Virus record (IMG/VR): IMGVR_UViG_3300031599_000025
Coordinates: 1 to 32,812 of that record
Length of the DNA: 32,812 bases
Origin: a virus
Strand: one strand, 5' to 3'
Within the stretch, counting starts at the first letter, position 1, and each line of letters opens with the position of its first letter. Both the position numbers and the translations under genes were made by a program. The notes beneath the pieces are model-generated. The model had not been told where the DNA came from. It made no database searches and worked only from the letters and a program-made list of their open reading frames with translations. This document shows, one piece after another, positions 6,851 through 13,023 of this stretch.

Positions 6851-6880
6851 AAAAAAAGCCATACAAATTAATGTATGGCT
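6851..6880 (-). terminator. Intrinsic terminator after the esterase gene
   Basis: An 8-bp perfect stem (6857-6864 / 6873-6880) with an 8-base loop, followed on the minus strand by a run of seven T (6857-6851). The plus-strand side is also T-rich, so it could act in both directions. It closes the capsid-targeting operon that ends with the esterase gene. Confidence 0.8.
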
Positions 6881-6909
6881 AATTATTTTTTAAAAAGTTA
6901 TTAACAATG

Positions 6910-7452
6910 TTAGTTTAGTGCATCGTTAATAAACTCTTCAAATATCTTAAAGCGTTGCAGCTTAGTCGCTTCGTCCATTTTTAGGACATTCTTTATCGCA
7001 TTAATAAATACGCCAGCAGGTACTCTGTGTCCTCCATCATATTGATGGTATGAAAACTTGCCAATACCTTCATGCGTGAAGAATGTTTTTACGTTTTTAC
7101 CATTAATGACATTATCATTTTTTCCTAGATGTACGGTATGGTTAGATCCTTTTAAATTGGAATCGTCAACAACTGGCTCAAAGGATCTGCCAACAACACC
7201 TGGGTTAAATAAGAGTGTCGGTATTGATAGTTTACTACCAATTAGATAAGATACATACCCTCCCATTGATGAGCCTACTATCAGATCAGGGTTAAGGGAT
7301 TTGATATCCTTGATTAATTTGTCAAATGTATTATCATCCCTATAGTTAATCTGGGGTGTGTATACTTTATCGAATTTATCATTTAGGAATATGATCTTCG
7401 GATCCTTCTGATCAATACTTGATTCGAGTCCGTGTAAATATGCTATCTTCAT
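6910..7452 (-). CDS. Alpha/beta-hydrolase esterase, YqiA-like, with capsid-targeting-like C-terminus
   Basis: A 180-aa serine hydrolase. AYLHGLESS near the N-terminus gives the oxyanion segment, GSSMGG at 60-65 is the nucleophile elbow (Ser62), D113 in GKNDNVI is the probable acid and H142 in DGGHR the catalytic His. This layout matches the small YqiA/UPF0227 esterases. The substrate is unknown. Unusually, the last 15 residues (LQRFKIFEEFINDALN) closely resemble the N-terminal motif TKLFEEFLNE of the neighbouring proteins encoded at 7462-8504. This may be a relic of fusion with another such gene, or a displaced targeting signal. The gene starts 10 bases after the stop of the 7462-8055 gene and is followed by a strong terminator. 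Confidence 0.78.
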   Translation of the reverse strand: MKIAYLHGLESSIDQKDPKIIFLNDKFDKVYTPQINYRDDNTFDKLIKDIKSLNPDLIVGSSMGGYVSYLIGSKLSIPTLLFNPGVVGRSFEPVVDDSNLKGSNHTVHLGKNDNVINGKNVKTFFTHEGIGKFSYHQYDGGHRVPAGVFINAIKNVLKMDEATKLQRFKIFEEFINDALN

Positions 7453-7461
7453 AATACTAAT

Positions 7462-8055
7462 TTATATTTTAGGTCGTCCTAATAATATTTTTTCTTTGCT
7501 GCTTCCACCTAGTTTTCTAGAATACCATCCATTCCCTGGCTTACCATCAATAGTTCCTATAAATGTCACGTTCTTACCTAATACTTTATTTATAGTATCT
7601 TCATCTGATATAACAGGTACATCATACGAATTTAGTAAGATTTCAGCAATTTTCCCTGAAACCTCAATATAAAAACCTAGTTTATTAAGTTCCTTTCCTC
7701 TAGTAGAAATGTATGCACGTTTTGCATCCTTAGTTCCATCATGTCCAACACCTGAATATTTAATCCCGTATTTTGTTTTCTTACCAAACATAATCATATC
7801 GAAATCCTTGGTTCCATGTAAATCAACACCTTCCCAATAATTCCAATCCTTATCACCGAATACATCAGCGGGCGTCTTGATCTTCGAATGACCTCCTATT
7901 TCAGCGTAAGCTGTTGCAATCAAATCAAAGAATTCTCCTGATAATTCAGGATGCTTGGTATGGTCAAATTTGACAGTTTTCCCTCGTTTTGGATTGAAGA
8001 TCTCGCCACTTGTATTCTCGTTAAGAAATTCTTCAAATAGTTTTGTATGTTTCAT
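7462..8055 (-). CDS. Putative capsid-targeted internal head protein 1, 197 aa
   Basis: The N-terminus MKHTKLFEEFLNE matches the pattern of the T4 capsid-targeting sequence of internal proteins (IPI-IPIII, MKTYQEFIAE), which routes proteins into the prohead and is removed by the gp21 protease after an (L/I)-x-E site, here LNE. The mature part would start at about residue 14. It has a globular domain with segments IATAYAEIGGHSKI, DKDWNYWEGVDLHG, GVGHDGTKDAKRAYI and GNGWYSRKLGG. From memory, similar domains occur in other myovirus proteins, some described as acetyltransferase-like, but I cannot confirm an activity. The first 38 bases are identical to those of the 8073-8504 gene. Packaging and injection are inference. 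Confidence 0.75.
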   Translation of the reverse strand: MKHTKLFEEFLNENTSGEIFNPKRGKTVKFDHTKHPELSGEFFDLIATAYAEIGGHSKIKTPADVFGDKDWNYWEGVDLHGTKDFDMIMFGKKTKYGIKYSGVGHDGTKDAKRAYISTRGKELNKLGFYIEVSGKIAEILLNSYDVPVISDEDTINKVLGKNVTFIGTIDGKPGNGWYSRKLGGSSKEKILLGRPKI

Positions 8056-8504
8056 ATTATTAATTTATTTGTTTAATTAAAACCACGGAGTAGTTGATCT
8101 TTCGTTGAATTTTTTACCATTCTGTCGAAGTTACCAGTATCCTTCCTAGTAGATGACGGTTTATCAAATGATCCATCTTTCTTAGATTTTAAAAAAGTAA
8201 GATTATTGATGTTTTTCTTAATTAATTTGCCAGGTTTACCGTTCAACGCAGTATCATGCATATTGTCACGTGCGTCATATACCATTGATTGTATTGCTTC
8301 TATATTATCCAAAGTCATGTCCTTAAATTCATCTGATGATGATAATACTTTCGGGAATATATCATAAGTATATACGTCAGTGCTATCCACTGATCCTAGG
8401 AATTTACCAATTCCTCTTTGTTTTGGATTAACCGACTTTGCTTCATGAACGATAGACTCTAAGCCTTCGTTAAGAAATTCTTCAAATAGTTTTGTATGTT
8501 TCAT
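8018..8504 (-). repeat. 38-bp identical gene starts (8018-8055 and 8467-8504)
   Basis: The first 38 bases of two adjacent genes are identical, covering the ATG and codons 2-12 plus two bases, while the rest of the two genes is unrelated. Both copies encode the start of MKHTKLFEEFLNE. A recent recombination that placed the same targeting leader in front of different cargo would explain this. Confidence 0.9.
8073..8504 (-). CDS. Putative capsid-targeted internal head protein 2, 143 aa
   Basis: It starts with the same MKHTKLFEEFLNE capsid-targeting-like sequence as its downstream neighbour (identical at DNA level for 38 bases), with an LNE cleavage-type site. The cargo, from about residue 14, is unrecognised. 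It is mixed alpha/beta with GIGKFLGSVDSTDVYTYDIF, then a helical segment NIEAIQSMVYDARDNMHD, and a basic, Ser/Lys-rich C-terminus (KKNINNLTFLKSKKDG, STRKDTGNFDRMVKN). A basic end is common in DNA-associated internal head proteins. It follows the 8509-8898 gene after 4 bases. Confidence 0.72.
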   Translation of the reverse strand: MKHTKLFEEFLNEGLESIVHEAKSVNPKQRGIGKFLGSVDSTDVYTYDIFPKVLSSSDEFKDMTLDNIEAIQSMVYDARDNMHDTALNGKPGKLIKKNINNLTFLKSKKDGSFDKPSSTRKDTGNFDRMVKNSTKDQLLRGFN

Positions 8505-8508
8505 CGTG

Positions 8509-8898
8509 TTAATTTATTTTTCCTAATTTCCAATCTCTGTAGATTAATCCAAGATCTCCTACAACAGTACCTGTTGAACCAACATATTTATCAGTATGTA
8601 ATGTAACATCAATGTCTGATGAGTCCCTTGGTGAAATAACTATACTGTTTGTGTTAGCCTTTACTGGAGTTTGCTCCCATACTCTACTGATAGAATCGCG
8701 GTTGCTAAAGAAAATAGTTACATCTGCCATTCTCTCAGCGATGTCTCCGTCAACTGACACCATAGTAATAGGTTCGGCGATGATCTTAAATTGTTTCTGT
8801 GCTTTTTTCTCGTCCTTTATTTCAAAGGGTTCTTGAACGTCTGCGTTAAATGATATCGCTTCATTTAAATAGTTCTCGAATAATTGTACTTTTTTCAT
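8509..8898 (-). CDS. Putative capsid-targeted internal head protein 3, 129 aa
   Basis: The N-terminus MKKVQLFENYLNEA is a divergent copy of the same targeting motif, again with L-N-E as the possible prohead-protease site. The cargo is beta-rich (FKIIAEPITMVSVDGDIAER, ADVTIFFSN, SIVISPRDSSDIDVTLHTD, GSTGTVVGDLGLIYRDW) and unrecognised. It lies between two other members of the set with very short gaps, so all four are probably co-transcribed. Confidence 0.7.
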   Translation of the reverse strand: MKKVQLFENYLNEAISFNADVQEPFEIKDEKKAQKQFKIIAEPITMVSVDGDIAERMADVTIFFSNRDSISRVWEQTPVKANTNSIVISPRDSSDIDVTLHTDKYVGSTGTVVGDLGLIYRDWKLGKIN

Positions 8899-8910
8899 AA
8901 TTAGTTTTAT

Positions 8911-9438
8911 TTATTTAAAGAGGGAATCGACATCGTTTGCGTCGAATTTTGATTTAAGTTGCTTGATCGCTTCTTTTTTATCAGATGAATTCAGGTCGTT
9001 AAACGATTGTAGTATCTTAGTATTATTATCAACGGCTGCTTTATGTTGCTTGCCATTATTAATGTACTCTGATTCAAAATTGTATGAGAATGCATATTTA
9101 AGAAATGCATCAAGATCACTTAGATATTTTAATTCTAGGGAATTCCTCAAATCAGATGGTTTAATTTTCTTCTTATTAATAAAGAAGTCCCATGATGATT
9201 CATTTGAAATCCACTTACTAGTCTTATACATATGGATCGTATCTCCGCCTGACAATTCAACCTGGAATTTAATTCCCTTATCGCTTGATTGGTCTTCAAT
9301 ATTATCAATCCATTTTTCGTCGAATGTTGGAAGGATCTTTTTAATTATGTTAAGGGCGTCCTTTGCCTGGTCATCAGGCGATGTATTCTTAATGTCTTTA
9401 TAATTAAGATACTTTTCAAACATCATTACATGTTTCAT
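8911..9438 (-). CDS. Putative capsid-targeted internal head protein 4 (degenerate cleavage site), 175 aa
   Basis: The N-terminus MKHVMMFEKYLNYKD aligns with the motif of its three downstream neighbours, but the acidic residue of the (L/I)-x-E site is replaced by Tyr (LNY). It may be targeted but not cleaved, or it may be decaying. The cargo is helical and Asp/Lys-rich (QAKDALNIIKKILPTFDEKWIDNIEDQ, LKYLSDLDAFLKYAFSYNFESEY, KEAIKQLKSKFDANDVDSLF) and unrecognised. It is the first gene of the run; no copy of the R promoter element precedes it, only a 63-base AT-rich gap. Confidence 0.68.
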   Translation of the reverse strand: MKHVMMFEKYLNYKDIKNTSPDDQAKDALNIIKKILPTFDEKWIDNIEDQSSDKGIKFQVELSGGDTIHMYKTSKWISNESSWDFFINKKKIKPSDLRNSLELKYLSDLDAFLKYAFSYNFESEYINNGKQHKAAVDNNTKILQSFNDLNSSDKKEAIKQLKSKFDANDVDSLFK

Positions 9439-9501
9439 AATTTTAGTTTTATTTATATTATTTGTTATATATCTACGAAAATTAGAGGATGTATTGCTAT
9501 T

Positions 9502-9837
9502 CTAATTAAACATTCTATTAAGTATGTTTAATTTGAGTGTAGAGATAACTGACATGTGTCCTCCCCATAATGATCTGTCATCTAATCTAAGATAAACATC
9601 TGACAATTTATTTCGCAAGAATAAGATGTCAAAATGATCTGTTGTAAATGATTGTACACTTGTTTGGTTTGGTAGTCTAAACTCCCATGCAAACAAAGAG
9701 TATGTTCTATATTTATTGGTGATTGCTAACATTTCAAGGCCCCACGTTTGACCTCCGCTATTCAGATGTATATTTAGTAATTTAATATCGATGTTCATCT
9801 TACGGGATTTCCATGCAATTTTATTTAATAGTCTCAT
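9502..9837 (-). CDS. Hypothetical protein, 111 aa
   Basis: Not recognised. It has a basic N-terminus (LLNKIAWKSRKMNIDIKLLNIHLN) and a mid-region with WGLEMLAITNKYRTYSLFAWEFRLPN, suggestive of a beta-rich fold. It overlaps the end of the 9821-10036 gene by 17 bases if the ATG at 9837 is used. No motif was seen. Confidence 0.65.
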   Translation of the reverse strand: MRLLNKIAWKSRKMNIDIKLLNIHLNSGGQTWGLEMLAITNKYRTYSLFAWEFRLPNQTSVQSFTTDHFDILFLRNKLSDVYLRLDDRSLWGGHMSVISTLKLNILNRMFN

Positions 9838-10036
9838 GATTTTTAATATTATGCTGTTTTTTATAAACCTGTATAAATGATTCTCCCATACCTAACTCGT
9901 CAATGACATATCCATCTGGGATTAATGGCTTTCTAGCCCTTCCGTTTATAATAACGTCAGGGGTCTGATGGTTAATGAATACCTTCATGTATTTCTTTCT
10001 GGCATTCTCAGACTTTCTATAAACAACAACAATCAT
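9821..10036 (-). CDS. Hypothetical protein, 71 aa
   Basis: Not recognised. It is a small basic protein (MIVVVYRKSENARKKYMKVFINHQ) with a central VIINGRARKPLIPDGYVIDELGMGESF segment. Its start overlaps the stop of the sigma-factor gene as TAATG, so it is translationally coupled to the sigma factor. A co-regulator of the sigma factor is conceivable from position alone. Confidence 0.65.
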   Translation of the reverse strand: MIVVVYRKSENARKKYMKVFINHQTPDVIINGRARKPLIPDGYVIDELGMGESFIQVYKKQHNIKNHETIK

Positions 10037-10635
10037 TATGATACTGTTTCTGCAATGATTGCTTTACCTCTACGGATTCTATTCTTTACCGTTTGTAAAC
10101 TGATATCATGTTTCTCTGCGATATCCTCATATTTCATGTTATTAATAAGTCTATCAACAACGATACCCTTATACATTTCCTTTAATGAATCGATTGCCTT
10201 AAGAGCACTTCCATATCTTTCCATTAAATCTTCATCTTCATCAATGAAATCTTGTTCTGTTTTTTGTTCGTAATCATCAAATGCACCTTGTAAATCTTTA
10301 CCGATTTCTCCAGCCTCATTTACTTCAACACCAAATTCAGATAAAGATGTTAGAGATGATTTCTTCTTTCTTTGATTAATATGTCCTAATGCATCATTAA
10401 ATGCGATACGATATAACCATGTTGTGATTTGATAATCTGGGTTATATTGATCGATTTTAGTCCATAATTTAGTTAATGTGTTAATTGCAATATCTTCTGC
10501 TAAATCTCTGTCCTTAACTATCTTGTTAACGTATGCAGTTAAACCCGGTTTAACTCTATAAAATATTACTGTGAAATCAGCATCTGATCTCGTTCTTAAA
10601 AAGTTACCCGTCATTTCTCTGTAAGTTATTGCCAT
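10036..10635 (-). CDS. ECF-type sigma factor, probable phage late-transcription sigma
   Basis: A 199-aa sigma-70-family protein containing only regions 2 and 4. Region 2 spans about residues 28-90, with the core-binding and -10-recognition helices DLAEDIAINTLTKLWTKID and TTWLYRIAFNDALGHINQRKK. Region 4 spans about 140-195, with a helix-turn-helix MKYEDIAEKHDISLQTVKNRIRRGKAII. An acidic linker (GAFDDYEQKTEQDFIDEDEDLMERYG) joins them. In T4 the sigma gp55 directs RNA polymerase to TATAAATA late promoters; this protein may serve the same purpose here, though its architecture is ECF-like. It sits directly behind element R6, which lacks the TATAAATA box, as expected for a gene that must be made before late transcription. 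Confidence 0.88.
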   Translation of the reverse strand: MAITYREMTGNFLRTRSDADFTVIFYRVKPGLTAYVNKIVKDRDLAEDIAINTLTKLWTKIDQYNPDYQITTWLYRIAFNDALGHINQRKKKSSLTSLSEFGVEVNEAGEIGKDLQGAFDDYEQKTEQDFIDEDEDLMERYGSALKAIDSLKEMYKGIVVDRLINNMKYEDIAEKHDISLQTVKNRIRRGKAIIAETVS

Positions 10636-10656
10636 ATTATTTGTTTTAGTTTTTAA

Positions 10657-10731
10657 TTATATGTAAATATAATCATTTTATTTGTATTAAAAAAATATTT
10701 GATGATTTATTTTCCGGAAGTTATGAACAAT
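10657..10731 (-). promoter_or_regulatory. Repeat promoter element R6 (partial) before the sigma gene
   Basis: The proximal core ATGATTATATTTACATATAA and the leader AACTAAAACAAATAAT are identical to R4. The middle block has diverged and there is no TATAAATA inverted repeat. Instead ATTGTTCATAACTT (minus strand, 10731-10718) occupies that position, as in R3. Confidence 0.6.
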
Positions 10732-11252
10732 TAACTGTTAACATCGTTTAACAATGCAACGTATTTTCTTAATTCAATTGGCTTGTAATCACTTAGGTCG
10801 CATGAGCAGTTAATTACCTTAGTTTTGTAATCTGTTTTATATTTAGTATCAGGATATCCGATTACGGAATATGATCCCTTTGATTTTAAAGGCCACTCTG
10901 ATAATGGCCAGTATGACAATACAGCCGATGCCTCAGGGATTCCTAGAATTGAATCATATATGTAGTCAATATTTCCACCACCACCTGTGTCTATTACCTC
11001 ATGTGACGCCTTGTCGTACTCTCCCTTAAGGATTATTATATCCCCATTCAAAGAGTTTGAGGCTAATTCGAATGATTCAGGGTCCCATGCAAAATTACCT
11101 AATACATATACAGTATCCTCATCAGTTACTACTGAATTCCATGCATCTATTAGATTAGAGTTCATGTCCTTTATACTATTGAATGGCCTTTTATACTTTT
11201 TAATGGCACCCTTTCTACCAAATTGTTGGTTTGATGTTACAAATATTTTCAT
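10731..11252 (-). CDS. Metallophosphoesterase-fold protein lacking all metal ligands (pseudoenzyme)
   Basis: The 173-aa sequence follows the layout of small phage and bacterial metallophosphoesterases: FFTSDLHFGH, NRPF, W..V...D.VY.LGDFA, LKGNHD, LSHYPL, GHVHG and a C-terminal N.S.D..DYKP. Every metal-binding or catalytic position is changed: D and H of block 1 are N8 and Q10 (SNQQFGR), the GDF Asp is N53, GNHD is E78-Y79 (KGEYDK), the SHYP His is Y114 (LSYWPL) and GHVH becomes GYPD (132-135). The frame is otherwise intact and well conserved, so it is a selected non-catalytic protein, perhaps a nucleotide or protein binder. Its start overlaps the nuclease-like gene's stop as TAATG. Confidence 0.8.
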   Translation of the reverse strand: MKIFVTSNQQFGRKGAIKKYKRPFNSIKDMNSNLIDAWNSVVTDEDTVYVLGNFAWDPESFELASNSLNGDIIILKGEYDKASHEVIDTGGGGNIDYIYDSILGIPEASAVLSYWPLSEWPLKSKGSYSVIGYPDTKYKTDYKTKVINCSCDLSDYKPIELRKYVALLNDVNS

Positions 11253-11788
11253 TATACTATTGCAAATTTTACATTAAAATTATCCCATAAATTGTCTAGG
11301 AACCTTTGTTCCGTAATTGATGTAGATCCATTTAGGATCTTTCCCTCAGGTGATGTGTCAATAAACATGTAAATAACAAAGTCGAATGCTGTTGAATAAA
11401 TAATTGACTGTCCGAATCCTTCTCTTAATCCTGATCCTCTATCACCTTTCTTAAATTCAATTGCTATTCGTACCCCGTCGCTTTCAATTGTCATGTCTGG
11501 TCTATTACCAGTTCCCATGAATTGAATGTTTTTAACAGTCGTGTTAACATTACCTTCCCACTTGATCATGGTTCTCGCTCGTTCCCTTGCGAGCCCTCTA
11601 CTAAAGCCTTTCTTCTCAACAATATATTCTGCTATCTGGTCTAGAAGGTGAGGATAGATAAATTGCTTTATCTTATCCTCACTCTGAGACTTATAGTCAA
11701 TTGTTTCGAAAACATCACGGGTAGTGATTCCTTCCTGGATAGCTTCTAGTAGATCTAATCTTTTCTTAGATTTACTTGCTAGTTTCAT
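11252..11788 (-). CDS. PD-(D/E)XK nuclease-like protein, 178 aa
   Basis: A probable nuclease of the PD-(D/E)XK fold. R-P97-D98 in NRPDMTI, a strand, then I-E111-F-K113 (IAIEFKKGD) form the active-site pattern, followed by a helix with Q127 in GFGQSIIY and a strand FVIYMFID, the usual order. The N-terminal 90 residues are helical and basic (KSKKRLDLLEAI, KGFSRGLARERARTMIKW), probably for DNA binding or oligomerisation. Possible jobs include host-DNA degradation, recombination or repair; the sequence does not choose. It is coupled to the pseudo-phosphoesterase by TAATG and lies 10 bases after the 11799-12311 gene. Confidence 0.75.
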   Translation of the reverse strand: MKLASKSKKRLDLLEAIQEGITTRDVFETIDYKSQSEDKIKQFIYPHLLDQIAEYIVEKKGFSRGLARERARTMIKWEGNVNTTVKNIQFMGTGNRPDMTIESDGVRIAIEFKKGDRGSGLREGFGQSIIYSTAFDFVIYMFIDTSPEGKILNGSTSITEQRFLDNLWDNFNVKFAIV

Positions 11789-11798
11789 ATTAAACGAA

Positions 11799-12311
11799 TT
11801 ATGCTTCTTCTACTGCTTCAACTGTTGGTTTTTCAGCGTTTGAAATTTCCAAATCGATTTCAGCTAATTGAACATGTTTTGCTTGAATATCTTTGTTATT
11901 CTCTGTCATTTCGTTCAATGCTTCTGATATCTGTGAACCTACGTTAGTTAAAAGTCTTGTAAATCTTCTTGCAGATTCAATTCCAACTCCTGTGATGTTT
12001 GTTAATACAGTATATAATGTATTCAACTGCATACCATTCAATAATAAAGTTGTATTAGTTGCTTCTTTATCATTAATACTAATTTTCCTTTGATCTGAGA
12101 TGTTATCATATAAATTAATCAAGAAAGCTGCGTTCTTAATATCCCATGTGTAACTCTTATCGATTTGCTTTAAGATTGCATTAGCGTTGGATGCGTCTTC
12201 AACGTCTACTGAATATTCTCTAGTTGCTAACTCTTCTTGTGCCTCGTTAACTTCAACTTCTAATTGAGATCTTAAGTCCTTTAATTCTGTAATTGTTTTT
12301 GCTTTTGCCAT
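11799..12311 (-). CDS. Coiled-coil hypothetical protein, 170 aa
   Basis: Not recognised. Two helical, heptad-rich ends (ITELKDLRSQLEVEVNEAQEELATRE in outline; KDIQAKHVQLAEIDLEISNAE) flank a helical central part (LLNGMQLNTLYTVLTNITGVGIESARRFTRLLTNVG). It ends with an acidic tail EAVEEA. It may be a dimeric scaffold or a structural accessory. The gene has its own TATATAAT-type box just upstream (12328-12336), unlike its operon neighbours. Confidence 0.72.
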   Translation of the reverse strand: MAKAKTITELKDLRSQLEVEVNEAQEELATREYSVDVEDASNANAILKQIDKSYTWDIKNAAFLINLYDNISDQRKISINDKEATNTTLLLNGMQLNTLYTVLTNITGVGIESARRFTRLLTNVGSQISEALNEMTENNKDIQAKHVQLAEIDLEISNAEKPTVEAVEEA

Positions 12312-12327
12312 GTTGTTTGTTTTAGGT

Positions 12328-12336
12328 ATTATATAT
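12328..12336 (-). promoter_or_regulatory. Candidate late promoter box before the coiled-coil gene
   Basis: Minus-strand ATATATAAT ends 16 bases before the ATG at 12311, with an A-rich leader containing AAACAAAC. The spacing and leader match those before the prohead-core gene at 31492. Confidence 0.45.
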
Positions 12337-12338
12337 TA

Positions 12339-12824
12339 TTAAAAATTTTCATTAGTTATTATACAGTCAAAGTCTAAAAAGTTTCCGAATTGTTTATTAT
12401 CGGCTTCTATTCTTCGTTCGACCATATCGTTTGTGTCACTTCGATTGACAAGCCTCTTTCTCCTGGTTTCCTCGGATATGTTTATATAGATTACAAACAA
12501 TTTGTCCCTATACGATGGTTCTAATGTTTCTACTGATTCTGCGTTTAAAATCATAACGTCACTTCGTATGAATTCCACCTTGCTTATTCCATATTTCCAA
12601 TCCTTAAATGATTGCCATTCCACAAATAGATCGTTCTTTATTCCATTTTCAAATTCTAAGTCTGTTAGGAAATAATAATCCACTCCGTTAGTTTCATTGT
12701 CCCTCATCGGGCGAGTGGTACATGATATCCCTGATATCATTCCACGACCTTCCATTTGTTTACGTAAATGATCCTTACCGCTTGCGCCTGCTCCTACTAT
12801 TGCTATTTTACTATTCATTGTCAT
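12339..12824 (-). CDS. Guanylate kinase-like (deoxy)nucleoside monophosphate kinase
   Basis: A 161-aa P-loop kinase. GAGASGKDH at 11-19 is the Walker A loop. SCTTRPMRDNETNGVDYYFLT at 34-54 matches the GMP-binding segment of guanylate kinases (TTR..R..E..G.DY.F). DVMILNAESVETL is the Walker-B-like strand, and RRKRLVNR is the lid arginine region. It would convert (d)GMP or another dNMP to the diphosphate for DNA synthesis, the role that T4 assigns to gene 1. The protein is shorter than cellular Gmk (about 200 aa). Start at 12824 or 12818; both overlap the end of the upstream membrane-protein gene. Confidence 0.85.
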   Translation of the reverse strand: MTMNSKIAIVGAGASGKDHLRKQMEGRGMISGISCTTRPMRDNETNGVDYYFLTDLEFENGIKNDLFVEWQSFKDWKYGISKVEFIRSDVMILNAESVETLEPSYRDKLFVIYINISEETRRKRLVNRSDTNDMVERRIEADNKQFGNFLDFDCIITNENF

Positions 12825-13020
12825 TTGTATTATTGGTAAAGTGCGCAGAAATAAACACTATCAGATATGCTGGCCAGAGTAATTGTAGGAATATTAGTTC
12901 AGATGTCTTGAACCTATCTGCTTCGTTTCCTGTGCTATTTGATAGATTATGATTTAATCGACCCATGGCTATGCCAAATATAAGGCCGATCACATTGTAT
13001 GTTATTAAGAAAGTGTACAT
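12811..13020 (-). CDS. Small membrane protein, 69 aa
   Basis: Not recognised. There are two hydrophobic segments, about residues 2-19 (YTFLITYNVIGLIFGIAMG) and 43-59 (IFLQLLWPAYLIVFISA), joined by a polar loop (NHNLSNSTGNEADRFKTS). The tail is Asn/Asp-rich. The gene lies between the phosphatase-like and kinase-like genes, 3 bases after the former and overlapping the latter, so expression is linked. The function is unknown. Confidence 0.68.
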   Translation of the reverse strand: MYTFLITYNVIGLIFGIAMGRLNHNLSNSTGNEADRFKTSELIFLQLLWPAYLIVFISAHFTNNTNDNE

Positions 13021-13023
13021 ATA

